Below are positions 44,752-55,520 of a stretch of 64,000 nucleotides of DNA, in pieces. A program made the translations under genes and the position numbers. Within the stretch, counting starts at the first letter, position 1; each line of letters opens with the position of its first letter. Source of the DNA: Phanerochaete sordida (Eukaryota > Basidiomycota > Agaricomycetes > Polyporales > Phanerochaetaceae); the NCBI GenBank assembly GCA_019973155.2, contig BPQB01000037.1:248001-312000 (forward strand), read 5' to 3'. Under the pieces are notes generated by a model, which searched no databases, was not told where the DNA came from, and worked only from the letters and a program-made list of their open reading frames with translations.

Positions 44752-47107
44752 TCACTGATACGGCGGCGCGCCCCCACCACGCTGCTGGTACCCGCCGTCG
44801 CCAGGCGGGTAATGGTTCCCGCCAGGTCGCGGTATCGGCGGCGCGGCGGCGCGCTGCTGCGCATACGGGTCGGGCGGGTAGGGCATGCTCGGTGCCTGGA
44901 AGCCGCCCCCGCCGGGGGCCTGCGTGTACCCGAGCCGCTCGAGCAGCGCGCGCCCGACCTCGCTCGCGGGAAAGCCCGCGCCGAGCGCGGCGCTGAGGTC
45001 CCACGCCGGCGCGACCTGCGGCTGCGGCTGCTGCGGCTGGGCGTGCGCGTCGTGCGGCGGGGGCGGCGCGGCAGGCGCGTGCTGCGCCAGCTTTGCGAGC
45101 CGGATCGCCTCGAGCCGGTCGGACTGCATGGGCTGCTGCGAGCTGTACGGCGGGGGCGCGGACGACGGCGGGGCGCGCGAGGACGACGCCTCGGGCTTCA
45201 CGGTGCGCGGCGCGGCCTCGTGCTTCACCGCGCGCGCCGACGCGGGCGTGCGCTTGTGCGGGTTGTAGTCCGAGTCCTCGTCGCTGCTCGCCTTGGCGCG
45301 CTTGCGCTTCGGCGTCGCCTTCGCCTTCGGCTTGCGCGGCGCGGGCGTCTCCTCGAGCTCGTCGACGTCCTCGTCCGCGGACTCGTCCTCGCTCGCGTCG
45401 GCCGGCGCGTCGTCCGCCCACAGGCTCCGCACCGCGACCGCCGCGACGTCGTGCTCCGAGTCCGCGGGGAACTGGCTCGCCTTGAGCGACGAGATGAAGG
45501 AGAACATGTGCTTGAAGCAGCGGCTGTTCATGCGCACGTCCGTCTCCGCCTCGCGGATGTCGAGGCGCATGCGCTCGATTGCGTCCGAGAGCTGGCGCAT
45601 CGTGAGCTTGCCCTTGAGGCGGTGGATGAGCAGCGTGATGGTGATGAACTCCGCCGGGGACACCTTGAGCAGCTTGTTTTTGTCGTAGATGTCGAAGCAG
45701 TGGCGCCACTGCCGGTGCCGCGCGAGCGAGACGAATATCTTGAACGTGTCGTGCATGCTCTTTTTGAAGCGCTCTTCCAGCTCATCCGGGAGCTGGAGCC
45801 ACTTGGTCAGAGACGCCATGGACGGCTCCACGTTGCTGCTCCTCGACGCGCAGTACAGTGCCGACGCGACGCAGCGGAAGTCCGTGCCACGAGCCGTTTC
45901 CCACTGGAGGACTTCGTTCTTGTTCTTCGGAGACTTCTTCCCGAGCTGCTCGTGCACGTAGATGGAGACAAGGGCGCGCACAAAGTCGCTGGCAGGGCTG
46001 CTGGTCGCTTGTAGTTTCTCCGCAGGTGTCAACGCCATTCCAAGCTGTACGCGCTGGAAGATCTCTCGTTCAGAGTCCGCATCGAGGTGTGTATACTCTA
46101 TGCAGACCTAGCACGTATTCAATAGATGTAAAGAGAGCGAGCAGAGGCGGTACTTACTATCTGCTTGTTTGCGAAGACCTTCTTGTATTGTCCCGGCAGC
46201 AGCTTCCCTCTCTCCGTGCGGTTCGAGTTCTCCTTGTAGAAGAACTTGTCGCCTGTGAACCTACAATGTACACCGTTAAGCTCGGGTGTTGAAGAGCAGC
46301 AGCTCGTACGTACACGTCTTTGTCTAGAAACACGCCCACTTTCAGTAAAGGGATCAGGATGTGGCACTTGAAGACACGTACGAGGTATCTGTCGACATAT
46401 GTCAGCTGTAGCTCTGGATATAAGATGATGTACGCACAATGCCTTTCATGAACCTGGGTCGCAGATAAGTAGAGGTTGAGGAGGTTCAGCACAAGAATGG
46501 TACGGAACGGAACGCCACTACGCACTTTTGTATAGACGTCAATCTCTGCTTTCCATCGATGCACACCCTTTTCTCGGAGCCATCGGGATGATATATGACA
46601 GCTGAATCCTGGTCAGACGCAGAACTCCCAGCAGCGACGAACAGCGCACCGAAGATGACCGGTGGAATGTAGAAGTTGCGGAACACAGAGTCAATGAGAC
46701 CTGGCGCGGTCTTAGAACATACGACTGGTCTTGTGCGCTGGGCTGAGGCGTACCTATTTGCTTCGCAGTAGGCCAAACGACGTCTATGTGTATGTCAGAA
46801 CGCGTGGTCCCGGAGGCGAGGCTAGGAAACACACCTCGTTGGTACTCTGCATCCAGGTCAATATCTCCCTGCTCCAACTGGTCTGCATCCTGTTAGAGTC
46901 GGACGCCTCGTATACCGCGTTCCGAGGCTCACCGTAGATGTGCTGGGCGTTGTAAGTCGTCGCGCGAGGGGGGTTCAGGGCCCCCTGTATGCGGTACGAG
47001 TTGTCACTTTTCGTCTTCGTTCGTGTCTTCTTCGACGGCGAAAGCGCGTCCTGGACCTCCTCCTCCTCGTCGACGTCGGTAAGATCAGAGAGGTAGTCGT
47101 CATCCAT
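44752..47107 (-). CDS. DUF262 (GmrSD-N-like) nuclear protein, gene B
   Basis: Paralog of gene A at 2.1-5.2 kb. Starts MDDDYLSDLTDVDEEEE at 47107 (an in-frame ATG at 47188 would add 27 residues; 47107 mirrors gene A's start). The DUF262 core: DLDAEYQR followed by VVWPTAKQIGLIDSVFRNF, YIPPVIF and VCIDGKQRLTSIQ, the equivalent of the bacterial DGQQR motif. Micro-exons of 7 nt (46382-46388) and 10 nt (46314-46323) encode IPHKDV and lead into FTGDKFFYKEN. Then QIVCIEYTHLDADSEREIFQ and RVQLGMALTPAEKLQA, uninterrupted here, whereas gene A has an intron. The large last exon (44752-46038) has a helical domain, acidic Ser-rich stretches, a basic NLS-like PKRKRAK, and a Pro/Gln/Tyr-rich tail. An IF-to-DSAVIYH insertion of about 17 residues separates it from gene A. 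Molecular role unknown. Confidence 0.87.
46314..46323 (-). other. 10-nt micro-exon of DUF262 gene B
   Basis: ACAAAGACGT between TCTAG and GTACGT on the minus strand; encodes HKDV with its neighbours. Eight of the first eight bases and nine of ten overall equal the gene A exon at 4376-4385. Confidence 0.78.
46382..46388 (-). other. 7-nt micro-exon of DUF262 gene B
   Basis: ATACCTC between GACAG and GTACGT on the minus strand; encodes IP and the first base of the next codon. Matches the 7-nt exon of gene A at 4439-4445. Confidence 0.75.
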
Positions 47108-47323
47108 GGTGAGCGGTGGCTGGATGTATGTGGGCGGTGTCTGCAAGCCTGCAAGCCGGCGCGCGGCTCGCGCAAACGCTCGGTCCATTTATGGTAATGA
47201 TGCGCCCCGACGGCCCCGGCGATGCGCTCCTTTGCTCCTGTAGCGCTCTCGTAGGAGGAGGCGCAGCTTGGGTTCTTCCGCAGTCATCCTACTGAACCAG
47301 ACAGCTCTTTCCAAGTGGTCTCT

Positions 47324-48615
47324 ATGGCCTCGGAAGCGTCTTTTGCTTCGTCTTCGGACTTCACCATTCCTGCCTCTCTTGAGAGTAATACGAATGGTAG
47401 TGAGCCAACTTTAATATTTTTGACCGCACATAATCCCGTTCGCTGACCGTAACTTGTCCTGTGGCTAGTATTTTACGGTCCTGAGCGGGCTACTACTGTC
47501 GCTCAGCACACTGAGCTGGTTTTTGATGACATCGATGACGAACGTCCCCCATGGGAGGACGGGCGGGATGGGCGACATGAAGGCATCGCTGTAGCAGGGA
47601 AATACGCGCGACGTTCTCCTCGTGAGATGCTCTCTGATGCACGTTGCCCAGAAGACGACCGACGTCGCAATTGGTCTCTTTGCCGTCTCATGGCATCGAA
47701 ACTCAAGTCCGAAGAACTTCTGCTCCGCCGCACAGAACCTGGAGAATTGTACACCCTACGACCATCCCCTCGCTCTTCCGTCCCCCTTCAATGGGCCCAC
47801 GTCAGCCCACGCACTATTCCTGACAGCACCGCAGACATGCCGTGCACAAACATCCTAGATATTCTCCGTAGACTCAACATCCTCATGAGAACGGAGCCAG
47901 AGGCCGTAGATCGGTACGGCTACCTGGAGCGCGTCGTCGCAGTATCTTGCGACTTCGGAGAAGTCTATGCCCGGATGCGTCCTTGGTGGGACGTCATGCG
48001 AGAGCCGCACGAGTCGCACATATACGGTTTCGACGCAAGTCGCTCAACCAACGATGACTCGCGACGGCTCACGGACAGCCGCATTGGCGATTTGCATGTT
48101 GGGAAGCCCAACCTGCCTCCGCGACGCGTATGGGATCTATACAGTAATCGCGTGGTTCCATTCTCGGTGCTACGTCGCGATGCGTCCTCCGGAACCCTCA
48201 ACGTTCCTTACCCCTGGACCGTCTCGCATAGCTGGGTCGCCGACGACGATCGCGTGGACGTGTGGACTAATATCAACGGACGAAGGTGGCCGGTTCCGAT
48301 TCCGCGCGCCACAACTCTCGAGCACGTTCGGGTCGAGTTGCTGAACATGGGCGCGGAGTATGCCTGGCTCGACGTCTTGTGTCTGCGGCTGAAGGAGTGG
48401 GAGGTCGACGTGCCGACCATCGGGCACATCTACCGCGAAGAGGACGGCCCGACGCGATGACGCATGAATCAGTACTGGATCATGGGAAAGTACGTGGAGA
48501 AACTAAAGTTGTATATTCCGATAGGGAAATAAGCAAGACAGCGAAGCTGGTATGCGGATCGGTACAGGGAGGCATTTGAGAAGATGCGCATGGATGGACT
48601 TACATGCCCTTTCGA
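47324..48615 (+). pseudogene. HET-domain gene with internal deletion, copy 1
   Basis: Exon 1 is 47324-47396 (MASEASFASSSDFTIPASLE), exon 2 starts at 47469 in matching phase. It aligns with the full-length copy at 49.9-52.5 kb through YTLRPSPRSSVPLQW, WDLYSNRV, WTVSHSW, WTNINGR, HVRVELLNMGAEYAWLDVLC and VPTIGHIYRE, then hits a TGA at 48458-48460. The rest of the HET domain (the WF-RAWTLQE part) and about 300 residues beyond are missing. At about 48547-48610 the frame picks up the relative's extreme C-terminus again (YADRYREAFEKMRMDG against YTDRYMQAFRKMREDG). So this is one ancestral gene that lost roughly 0.9 kb. A 354-residue N-terminal product could still be made; whether it is expressed is unknown. 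Confidence 0.82.
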
Positions 48616-49224
48616 AGAGACCTGCCACATTTTCTCGTTATCGGTGCAGTTCATCGCTCATCGCCAACCACTCATACCCGCTCCGCTCATCTCCTCATTG
48701 CCCTGAATATGTAGATCAGCACAGACTTCAGCTAATCTTCCATCTGCAGTATAATAATAAGAGGTTCCTTCGCTACACTACGTATGAGGGCCTACAGGCC
48801 ACAGTACGTATGCAAGCACGGAATACCACGTGAGTGCCCATTGCAGGGCAGCGTTCGATCGAGGTCGAACTACAGTGGCACGGTGCTGAAAGGAGAAGGC
48901 TGGGCCAGGCACGGCGTAACGAGCATGCGGCAGCACACATGAATGGTCAGTGTCGAAGGGCGCCGGCAGAGAGCAGGAAACCGGCGGAAGAAAAAGCATG
49001 GTAAGACAATATAAAACGTATATAAGGAGCAGAGTAGGGGTAAGGGACGATAACAGATGCATTATTTACTTTCGAGGGATGTGAGTAAATATACAAGTGA
49101 TATACGAGTGGTATGTTTGAACTACGTGCAGTTCATTTAGCTTTATACCAGAATGATACAGGCACGACAAGTAAGATGCAGCTGAGCGCAACAGAGACTT
49201 CGCTTACGCACTTTTTTGGCCAAG

Positions 49225-49360
49225 GATATCCTATGAACATTTTTAGCGAGCACTCCTTGGTGTATTTTGTCTTCGAGCGGAGACTGAGATCCGGAGAGCG
49301 AGATGAGCAAGTACGGAAGGAGACGGTCAAAAATGTGCAGCAGGGCGTGTTTTTTCCGCA
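49225..49360 (+). repeat. Duplicated 3' flank, copy 1
   Basis: Reads TTTTTAGCGAGC, then GGAGACTGAGATCCGGAG, GAGCAAGTACGGAAGGAGAC and TGCAGCAGGGCGTG. The segment at 52970-53095 has the same order of words with substitutions and small indels. Each lies a few hundred bases after its HET copy. Confidence 0.6.
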
Positions 49361-49849
49361 CCTGACCAAAGGAGAGAGACTTGGCTGAACCGGGAACCTT
49401 CGAGCTAAAGTCGACATTGACAGCGGGTCCGTGCCGGCGCGAACGTGACGCGAAGCATCACAGCTAACCACAGAACGATAGACCATCCTGCAGCAATTTA
49501 CGCTGCAGGGCGTTCACGCTCGGCCCGAGATGCGAGCGCGATCTCGCCCTGCTATTGGCCAGTTAGCCTCGCCTCATCGCTCGCTCTTCGTCCACTCCAG
49601 CTTAACAGCCACGGCTCCAGCGAACGATGACTCTGATGTGTGGCGGGGTTTCAAACCCTTGGGCTGGAAATTGTCGAGGAGCGGTCTATCGCTCTGTGGA
49701 CAGCCGGAATGTATGACGCTTGACGGTCCCGAGAATGGGCTCGGTTTGCACGTGCGCCGCGTGAGGCATTGCCAATCTAACCGCAGGACACACGGAAGCG
49801 CAGCTCTCCGGCTGTAAACTTCCTTCCAGCCTTCATCGGTGCTGCCTTA

Positions 49850-49872
49850 CCCCCTCTCCCTCTCCCTACCAT
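49850..49872 (+). promoter_or_regulatory. Pyrimidine-rich leader of HET copy 2
   Basis: A run of CCCTCTCCCTCTCCCTACC type about 30-50 bases before the ATG at 49901. CT-rich tracts like this are common close to transcription starts in filamentous fungi. Confidence 0.4.
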
Positions 49873-49900
49873 TCCAATACACCTCTCATCCGATCTTTCT

Positions 49901-52548
49901 ATGTCTTCCGATATCGAGCTACCCGGCTCTTTCGAGCACGCATGTGAGCCAATTGCTCCATCAGTGGTTATACCCTGATCATGATATTTCCGGCTGCTAG
50001 CACTTCGCAGACCGACTTACGTCGACAACATGCCGCCAATGCGGCCTATCACTGGCCTTCACAGCAGTTCTCAAGTATGTATGTACATTGTAAAGTCTTG
50101 TATCCTTTCTGATTGGCTCGCCAACCAGGCTCCGAAGCACCCGAGTTTTGCGGATATTTTATTTCTATCGGCTGCTAGCAACGCACTGCTATTCGCTTAT
50201 CTTCTGGTAGGGCGACTGATTCAGATATCTTTCCTGCAGCGATTTGACGACTAATTTATTTATTCCTACAGGTGTGGGTCCAAGGGTGCCTAACAAATCT
50301 CAGCCAGGGCCAGGTACGCACCGAATGCTGTAGATCTTGACATCCGGCCTAATTCTCGTACTGTATAATCTAGTCCGACTCGGATAGACTAGGTCACGCG
50401 GAGTCGGCTTCATCGTTGTCTGCACATGCCCGTGGAGGAACACTTGCGGTACGGCGGCATGGTCGCTTCTACAGTCGTCAAGTTCTATAATAATATCTCA
50501 ACTTGCCGCAGACCACGTCTCACAGTAGTGAGACATCGCAAGAATTACAGGGCTTCAAGTTCGGAGAAATAGAGGGGACCTTCCCTTACAGACAACCTCC
50601 TTGGAAGGACGGTGTTGTCTTCATCAGGAAGAGGTTCATACCAGACAGCTCAGGGGCTCACGAACATGAGGAATACACGCCAGAAGATGACCGAAAGGAC
50701 GCTTGGGCTCTCTGTAGCCTCTTAGCATCAAAGGCAATTGCCGAAGAAGACCTATTGCGCTGCACCGGACCCGGAGAATATTATACTCTAAGGCCCTCTC
50801 CCCGCTCTTCCGTACCCCTTCAGTGGATTCATGTCGGCCCACGCACAATTCCGGACTATCTCGCAGACATGCCATGCACAGATATTCCTGACGCGCTTCG
50901 CCATCTGAACATCGTCATGGGTACGAAGCACACGCTCGAAATCGAAAGCCTACATACGTTTCTCAAGCACGCTGTCGCAGCATCTCGCGATTTTGGGGAG
51001 CTCTACGGCACAGTGCGTCCATGGTGGCACTACGAGCAGTCCGACCGGTTTGAAGCAGCAACAACGCAGCTGGGCACTGGCGAGAAGCAACATTCCAAAG
51101 CCACAGATAAGATCGTTGGAGGCTTGTACATTTCAGACCCATGTTTACCCCCGCGACGTATATGGGATCTGTACAGCAATCGCGTACTCCCATATTTTAT
51201 GCTGCCAGAAGACAAGAAGATCTATAGATCTGTGCAACTACCTGATAACCTGTGGACGGTTTCACACAGTTGGACTGCCGACGTCGATCGCATGGCAGTA
51301 TGGACGAACATCAACGGAAGGCAGTGGCCGGTATCCATCCCCCGTAAAACGACGCTCGACCATGTTCGTGTTGAGCTGCTCAACATGGGCGCGGAGTACG
51401 TCTGGCTCGATGTCTTGTGTCTGCGCCAGAAGGGCGCTGACAAAGACGAACCTACCCGTATAGAGGAATGGAAGCTAGATGTGCCAACCATCGGGCATAT
51501 TTACCGCGGAGAGCCTGTCAAGACGCGGCGATGCATAACATACTTCAACGGCTTGGGCCTTCCGCTTACCACAGATCCTAGCGTTCTAGCCTCCGATCGA
51601 CACTGGTTTAATCGTGCCTGGACGTTGCAGGAGACTCTGGAAACCTGGCTTCCCGGTGGGCTGACCGGGATGCCTCTTGTCAACGCACACAAGCTTTTTG
51701 CCCAACTATCACGCCTATACTCCTCACAGACACTTGCGTCAAGCAACGGCGATTTCAGCATCGACCTGCTGAGGGATATGAAGAGCCGCAGCTGCAAAAA
51801 CGACCTCGACAAAGTCTCTGGTATCGCATACTGCTTCAAGCTGCGGAAGCTACCGATATACAGCGAGAAGATCTCCGTGGAGGCAGCATGGGAGAGATTG
51901 CTTCAAGCACTCTCTTTTATCCCGTCTACAAACCTTTTCCTACAATACGTGCCAGAGACGCCGTTTGGGCTATTTGTCTCCTTCAGTGGCTTTCTGGAGC
52001 AAATTCCGGTCATCCCTCCCATTCCAGCAGGTATCACTGAGCAGCATATACAACAGCGGCACGCACATAGTCACACGCAACTCGCGTTCGCTGTCAGCTC
52101 ATGCTATATCTCACGCAAGGAGGCCGACTTGCCATCCGGCTCGCTGACCATCACAGTACGCGTTGGCGAACGTTCGACTCGGACATTCTCTCTCACGGGG
52201 TGCAAAGTGCATGGAATCTTCCTTCCCAATGTTTCCTACACAATTCTATTCCTCGCCTCGACCGGTCCAGGGAGACACTATTGCGTCCTCGCAGAGCTGG
52301 TGGGCAACTGGGAGTACCTATGGCGCTACGAGCTCTGTGCAAGTGCAATCAAGTGGGGCGTGATCTATGCAGCAGGAGGCAATATCGAAGAGCTAGCAGA
52401 GATGCGTCAAGTCAGGAAGAAGTGTCAGGTGGGGTATCTCGATGAGGAAAGGGCAATGCAACAGAGCCAATACACGGATCGGTACATGCAGGCGTTCCGA
52501 AAGATGCGCGAGGACGGACAGCCCTATATCTTCGGTGACGCTTCGTAG
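49901..52548 (+). CDS. Heterokaryon-incompatibility (HET) domain protein, copy 2
   Basis: Exons 49901-49943, 50001-50074, 50272-50313 and 50512-52548 give 731 residues in frame; exons 2 and 3 are less certain than 1 and 4. The HET core runs from WTVSHSWTADVDR through HVRVELLNMGAEYVWLDVLC, VPTIGHIYRGEPVKTRR and YFNGLGLPL to HWFNRAWTLQETLETW. All three classic HET blocks are present. HET domains trigger cell death on non-self fusion in filamentous fungi, often partnered with other domains; here the C-terminal 300 residues have no domain I recognise. The TAG is at 52546-52548. The truncated relative lies 1.3 kb upstream in the same orientation. No signal peptide or clear membrane span. Confidence 0.85.
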
Positions 52549-53230
52549 CATTCCCTATCCTCATCACATCAGTGCACTTCCCCATCTCAAATCGACCATG
52601 CTCCTCTCCTCTCCCCGCTTTTATCTAACGAAGCTGAGGCACGAGCTAACAGGCATGGACTGTAGAGCGAGCTCAGGCCGCATGATGCATTCATTCCGAC
52701 AGTACCACTTGTATTGTACTCGTACTTCCCGGGTGGCCGATCCTTGCTATGTACCAGCACCTGTTGTACCAGTTATTCAGCTGGAATAGTCGTTTTCTTA
52801 GTATATCTAAGATGACCATCGGTCATCTCAAAGCTGGTCGATAATGCTGAAAGACTATGCAATTTTTCCAATGCAGGAGCAGAACAATACAGAAACAACA
52901 GGCAGCATGCAGGTCGAGAGCAGGAAAAACTACGAAGATCCACTTTTTAGCTAAGGGTTTTCTATCAACTTTTCTAGCGAAGCTTTTTAAGAGGTTTCAG
53001 TTTTGCGGGGAGACAGAGATCGGGAGGCGAAGACGAGCAAGTATGCAAGAAGAGAGCAGGGAAGATAGAAGAGAATATGCAGCAAGACGTGAACCGAGGG
53101 ACTGAGAGCGGGAGCGGGAGCAAGACCGAGGAAGTGCAGAGGACGAAGACGACTGAGAGCAGACTACAGCAGCGGGCGCAGAGCAAGGGCACAGCACAGT
53201 GAAGCAGCGAGGAGAGCGTCGCGAAGGTCT
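52549..53230. other. Intergenic, HET copy 2 - membrane protein T1
   Basis: About 680 bases. Contains the duplicated flank at about 52970-53095 and a purine-rich GAGCGGGAGCGGGAGC stretch around 53104-53125. No gene seen. Confidence 0.5.
52970..53095 (+). repeat. Duplicated 3' flank, copy 2
   Basis: Partner of 49225-49360: TTTCTAGCGAAGC, then GGAGACAGAGATCGGGAGG, GAGCAAGTATGCAAGAAGAG and TGCAGCAAGACGTG in the same order. Non-coding in both places. Confidence 0.6.
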
Positions 53231-54721
53231 TCAGCGCCAGGTCGGCCTCGCGTTCTCCTTCCCGCGCCTAGCCGCAGGTCGAAGCGAGCCAGTACTGGAG
53301 CCCTTGGCGGCCTTCTCCACGGGAGCAGCGGACGCACGCCGGCGCGAGACGTTGCGCCTGACGGTGCCGAGGACAGGCGCCTTGGGCGCGGCCGGAAGCT
53401 CGTCCTCGTCGGGCACGCGGAGGAACGTCCCGCCGAGGGCAGCGCTGAGCGCCGCGAGCCCGTCGTCGACGGTGCTCGCGCCCGGGAGCGGGAGCGAGGG
53501 GCACGTCGTGAGCATGATCGCGGGCACGTGCGCGACGGAGGACGGCACCAGCGCCAGCGGCGCGGGCGCAGGTGCTGGCGGGGGGAGGCCGAGCAGCGCG
53601 GCGACGATGGCGTCGGGGAGCGTGACGTCCAGCGAGAAGTCGGGCAGGCAGAAGGAGTCCTCGGAGAAGCAGGAGGGGAGCGGCGGCTCGGACGGGGTGC
53701 GTTGGGTGTCCTCGAGGTCGAGTGAATCGTCGGAGAAGCTCGAGCTCAGCGGCGGCTTTGTCGTGGCCTTGGTGTCGCGCCGATAGGCCCCGTCGTCGTA
53801 GTCGTTCTCCACGAAGCGCACATGCAGCGAGGGCTTGGACGTGGTGCGCCTCTGGGCCTGGATGTCGAGTGAGTCCTCAGAGAAGCAAGATCCCAGTGTA
53901 GGCCCTTCCGCAGAGTCGGCGTCGTGCTCAGAGCTCGCGTCTTCCTCGTCTTCCTCGGAGATCGTGTCCAGAGCCGGAGAGTCGGAGGCGCGCGGGCTTG
54001 CCAGCTCGAAGGAAGTTTCCGCAGGAATAAGCACAGAGACTTCCTTCTCGGCCTTGACGACGCGTCGAGGAGAAGCGACTGCGGGAAGGGTCTCCTTGAG
54101 CAGAGCGCGTTCGGGGAAGGTGACCATCGGCGCTAGCACAGAGGCTGCTGTGGTGGCTGCAGTCTTCTCAGAGGCTGACTTGGCATCGAGCTTGTCCTGG
54201 GGCCGAGTGAAAATGGGGTCCGACGGGACGTAGAGCACCCAGGGAATCGGCTGCATGGTACGAATGCGCTCGGCCTCCTCGGCACAGATCCGCTCGTGAT
54301 CATCAGCCCAGGCCTTGCTCGCGGGCGACATGCATTGGGCCTCCAGGTCCGTCGACGACTTCATTGAGGGCGATCTGCGCAGAGAGAACGTCCACTGCCC
54401 AGCGTTCGGCAGAAGCTTGCGCATCCAATCGAAGAGGCCGTACTGTGCGGGTGGTCAGCTAACGACCCGACACTCGGATGAGCTAAGACATACCTGGCGT
54501 CGCGGCTTCTCCTTCGCGACGAACAGCGGGAGAACGTTGCCTTGTTCGACGCGACGGCCGCGAAAGTAGCGGATGACCTTGAAGGTGAGCCAGCCGATGG
54601 CGAGCAGCAGCGAGGAGAGGATCATCGCGAAGACCGCCCAGAAGAGGTGCGGAGAGCTAAGCATGAAGCCACGGAGGCTAGGCGTCGCGTGAGGTGCAGT
54701 AGTAGAGGGGATGGGAGCCAT
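53231..54721 (-). CDS. Single-span membrane protein with long Ser/Pro-rich tail (T1)
   Basis: Unrecognised. Two exons (54494-54721 and 53231-54442) give 479 residues. A short Thr/Pro-rich N-terminal part precedes one hydrophobic span at about residues 24-47 (LFWAVFAMILSSLLLAIGWL), then a basic stop-transfer segment (RYFRGRR), so the long C-terminal part should be cytosolic. It contains AEEAERIRTMQPIPWVLYVP and an internal three-fold repeat of the type SCFSEDSLDI, SSFSDDSLDL, SCFSEDSFCL spaced about 44 and 31 residues, possible acidic phosphosite clusters. The C-terminus is basic and Ala/Pro-rich. T2, transcribed away from the shared 0.8-kb spacer, has the same plan and a related WEVEQARLTD-x-WKAYVP segment. 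No catalytic motif seen. Confidence 0.72.
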
Positions 54722-55520
54722 TTCGAGGGTGTAAACGAGTGAATAGGCGGCCTTGAGTGTCTTGAGTCTTGAGGATGTGGGGGTAGCGAGGAGAAGGCGG
54801 ATGATGGTGCAAGCCACATACGGAGTGGATGTTATTCACCCATGGCTAACTGTTGGTTGACACAAAGACGGAGCCATCCGCTCGTCATCAAGGGCAAGCC
54901 TCAGCTCAAAGGCCAGGGAGGCTGAGTCTGTTCAATTGTCAGCCGTGCTCGGAACGATTCGCGGATGGCAGCCAAAATATTGGTCGATCTAGGGCCTAGA
55001 TCTCATCTGCATGAATATCATACGAACCGAAGCAAGAGTAAACGTACCAGTTCTGGATGGTCCGTGTAAACACCCGAGCGTAGATGGTGTGCAGGTTCAA
55101 GCGAGTCTGCGCGTCTGACTTGGAGTCCGCGCGGAACGCGCTTCCTGCCATCGCTCTTCTTCCCGTACCTCCACCTGCCGATGTTGTTCCACTTCTACCA
55201 GGGACTGTACGACGTGGTGCATTATTTATCATGCAAGTAATGCGAATAGGTTCTCCGCATATGCTCTGCATTTGGTTGCCTTTCACAGCGCTGCTTCCGA
55301 CGTCCGACAGGCTACTTTAGAACAGGCCAACGGACCTACAGCTGTCAGCGTAATCCTGGAGCGTATTCTGACTATGAGGTCAGCCACCACCGCTGAGACA
55401 AGATGTCGACCAAGGTAATTTGGATACCTGACTAGAGGCTGACCGCCGAGTCGCAAAATCGAGCGGAAGCTTGCACTGGACAGCGCAGATGCACCCCCGC
55501 TCTTTCTGAGGTTGTCCGCC
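54722..55520. promoter_or_regulatory. Divergent intergenic region T1 / T2
   Basis: About 800 bases between two divergent starts. An imperfect palindrome GATCTAGGGCCTAGATC lies at about 54985-55001. An open stretch at 55084-55320 (plus) has no recognisable content. No gene is called. Confidence 0.5.

Larger units (their letters stand above)
48616..49900. other. Spacer between HET copies, with duplicated flank
   Basis: About 1.3 kb. The segment at about 49225-49360 resembles the flank downstream of HET copy 2 (about 52970-53095). The remainder is AT-rich around 48980-49100 and has no gene I can support. The last 50 bases are the pyrimidine-rich leader of copy 2. Confidence 0.5.

Noticed and set aside
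44656..46014. 452-codon open frame on the plus strand
   Set aside because: It is antisense to the main exon of DUF262 gene B, extremely Arg-rich, and a by-product of high third-position GC.
46620..46660. A possible intron between IPPVIF and DSAVIYH in DUF262 gene B
   Set aside because: The GT-AG interval that keeps frame is only about 30 nt, and the sequence is open and in frame without splicing, so I left it coding as a short loop insertion.
54985..55001. Imperfect palindrome GATCTAGGGCCTAGATC
   Set aside because: A single central mismatch and no second copy; noted in the spacer entry but not called a binding site.
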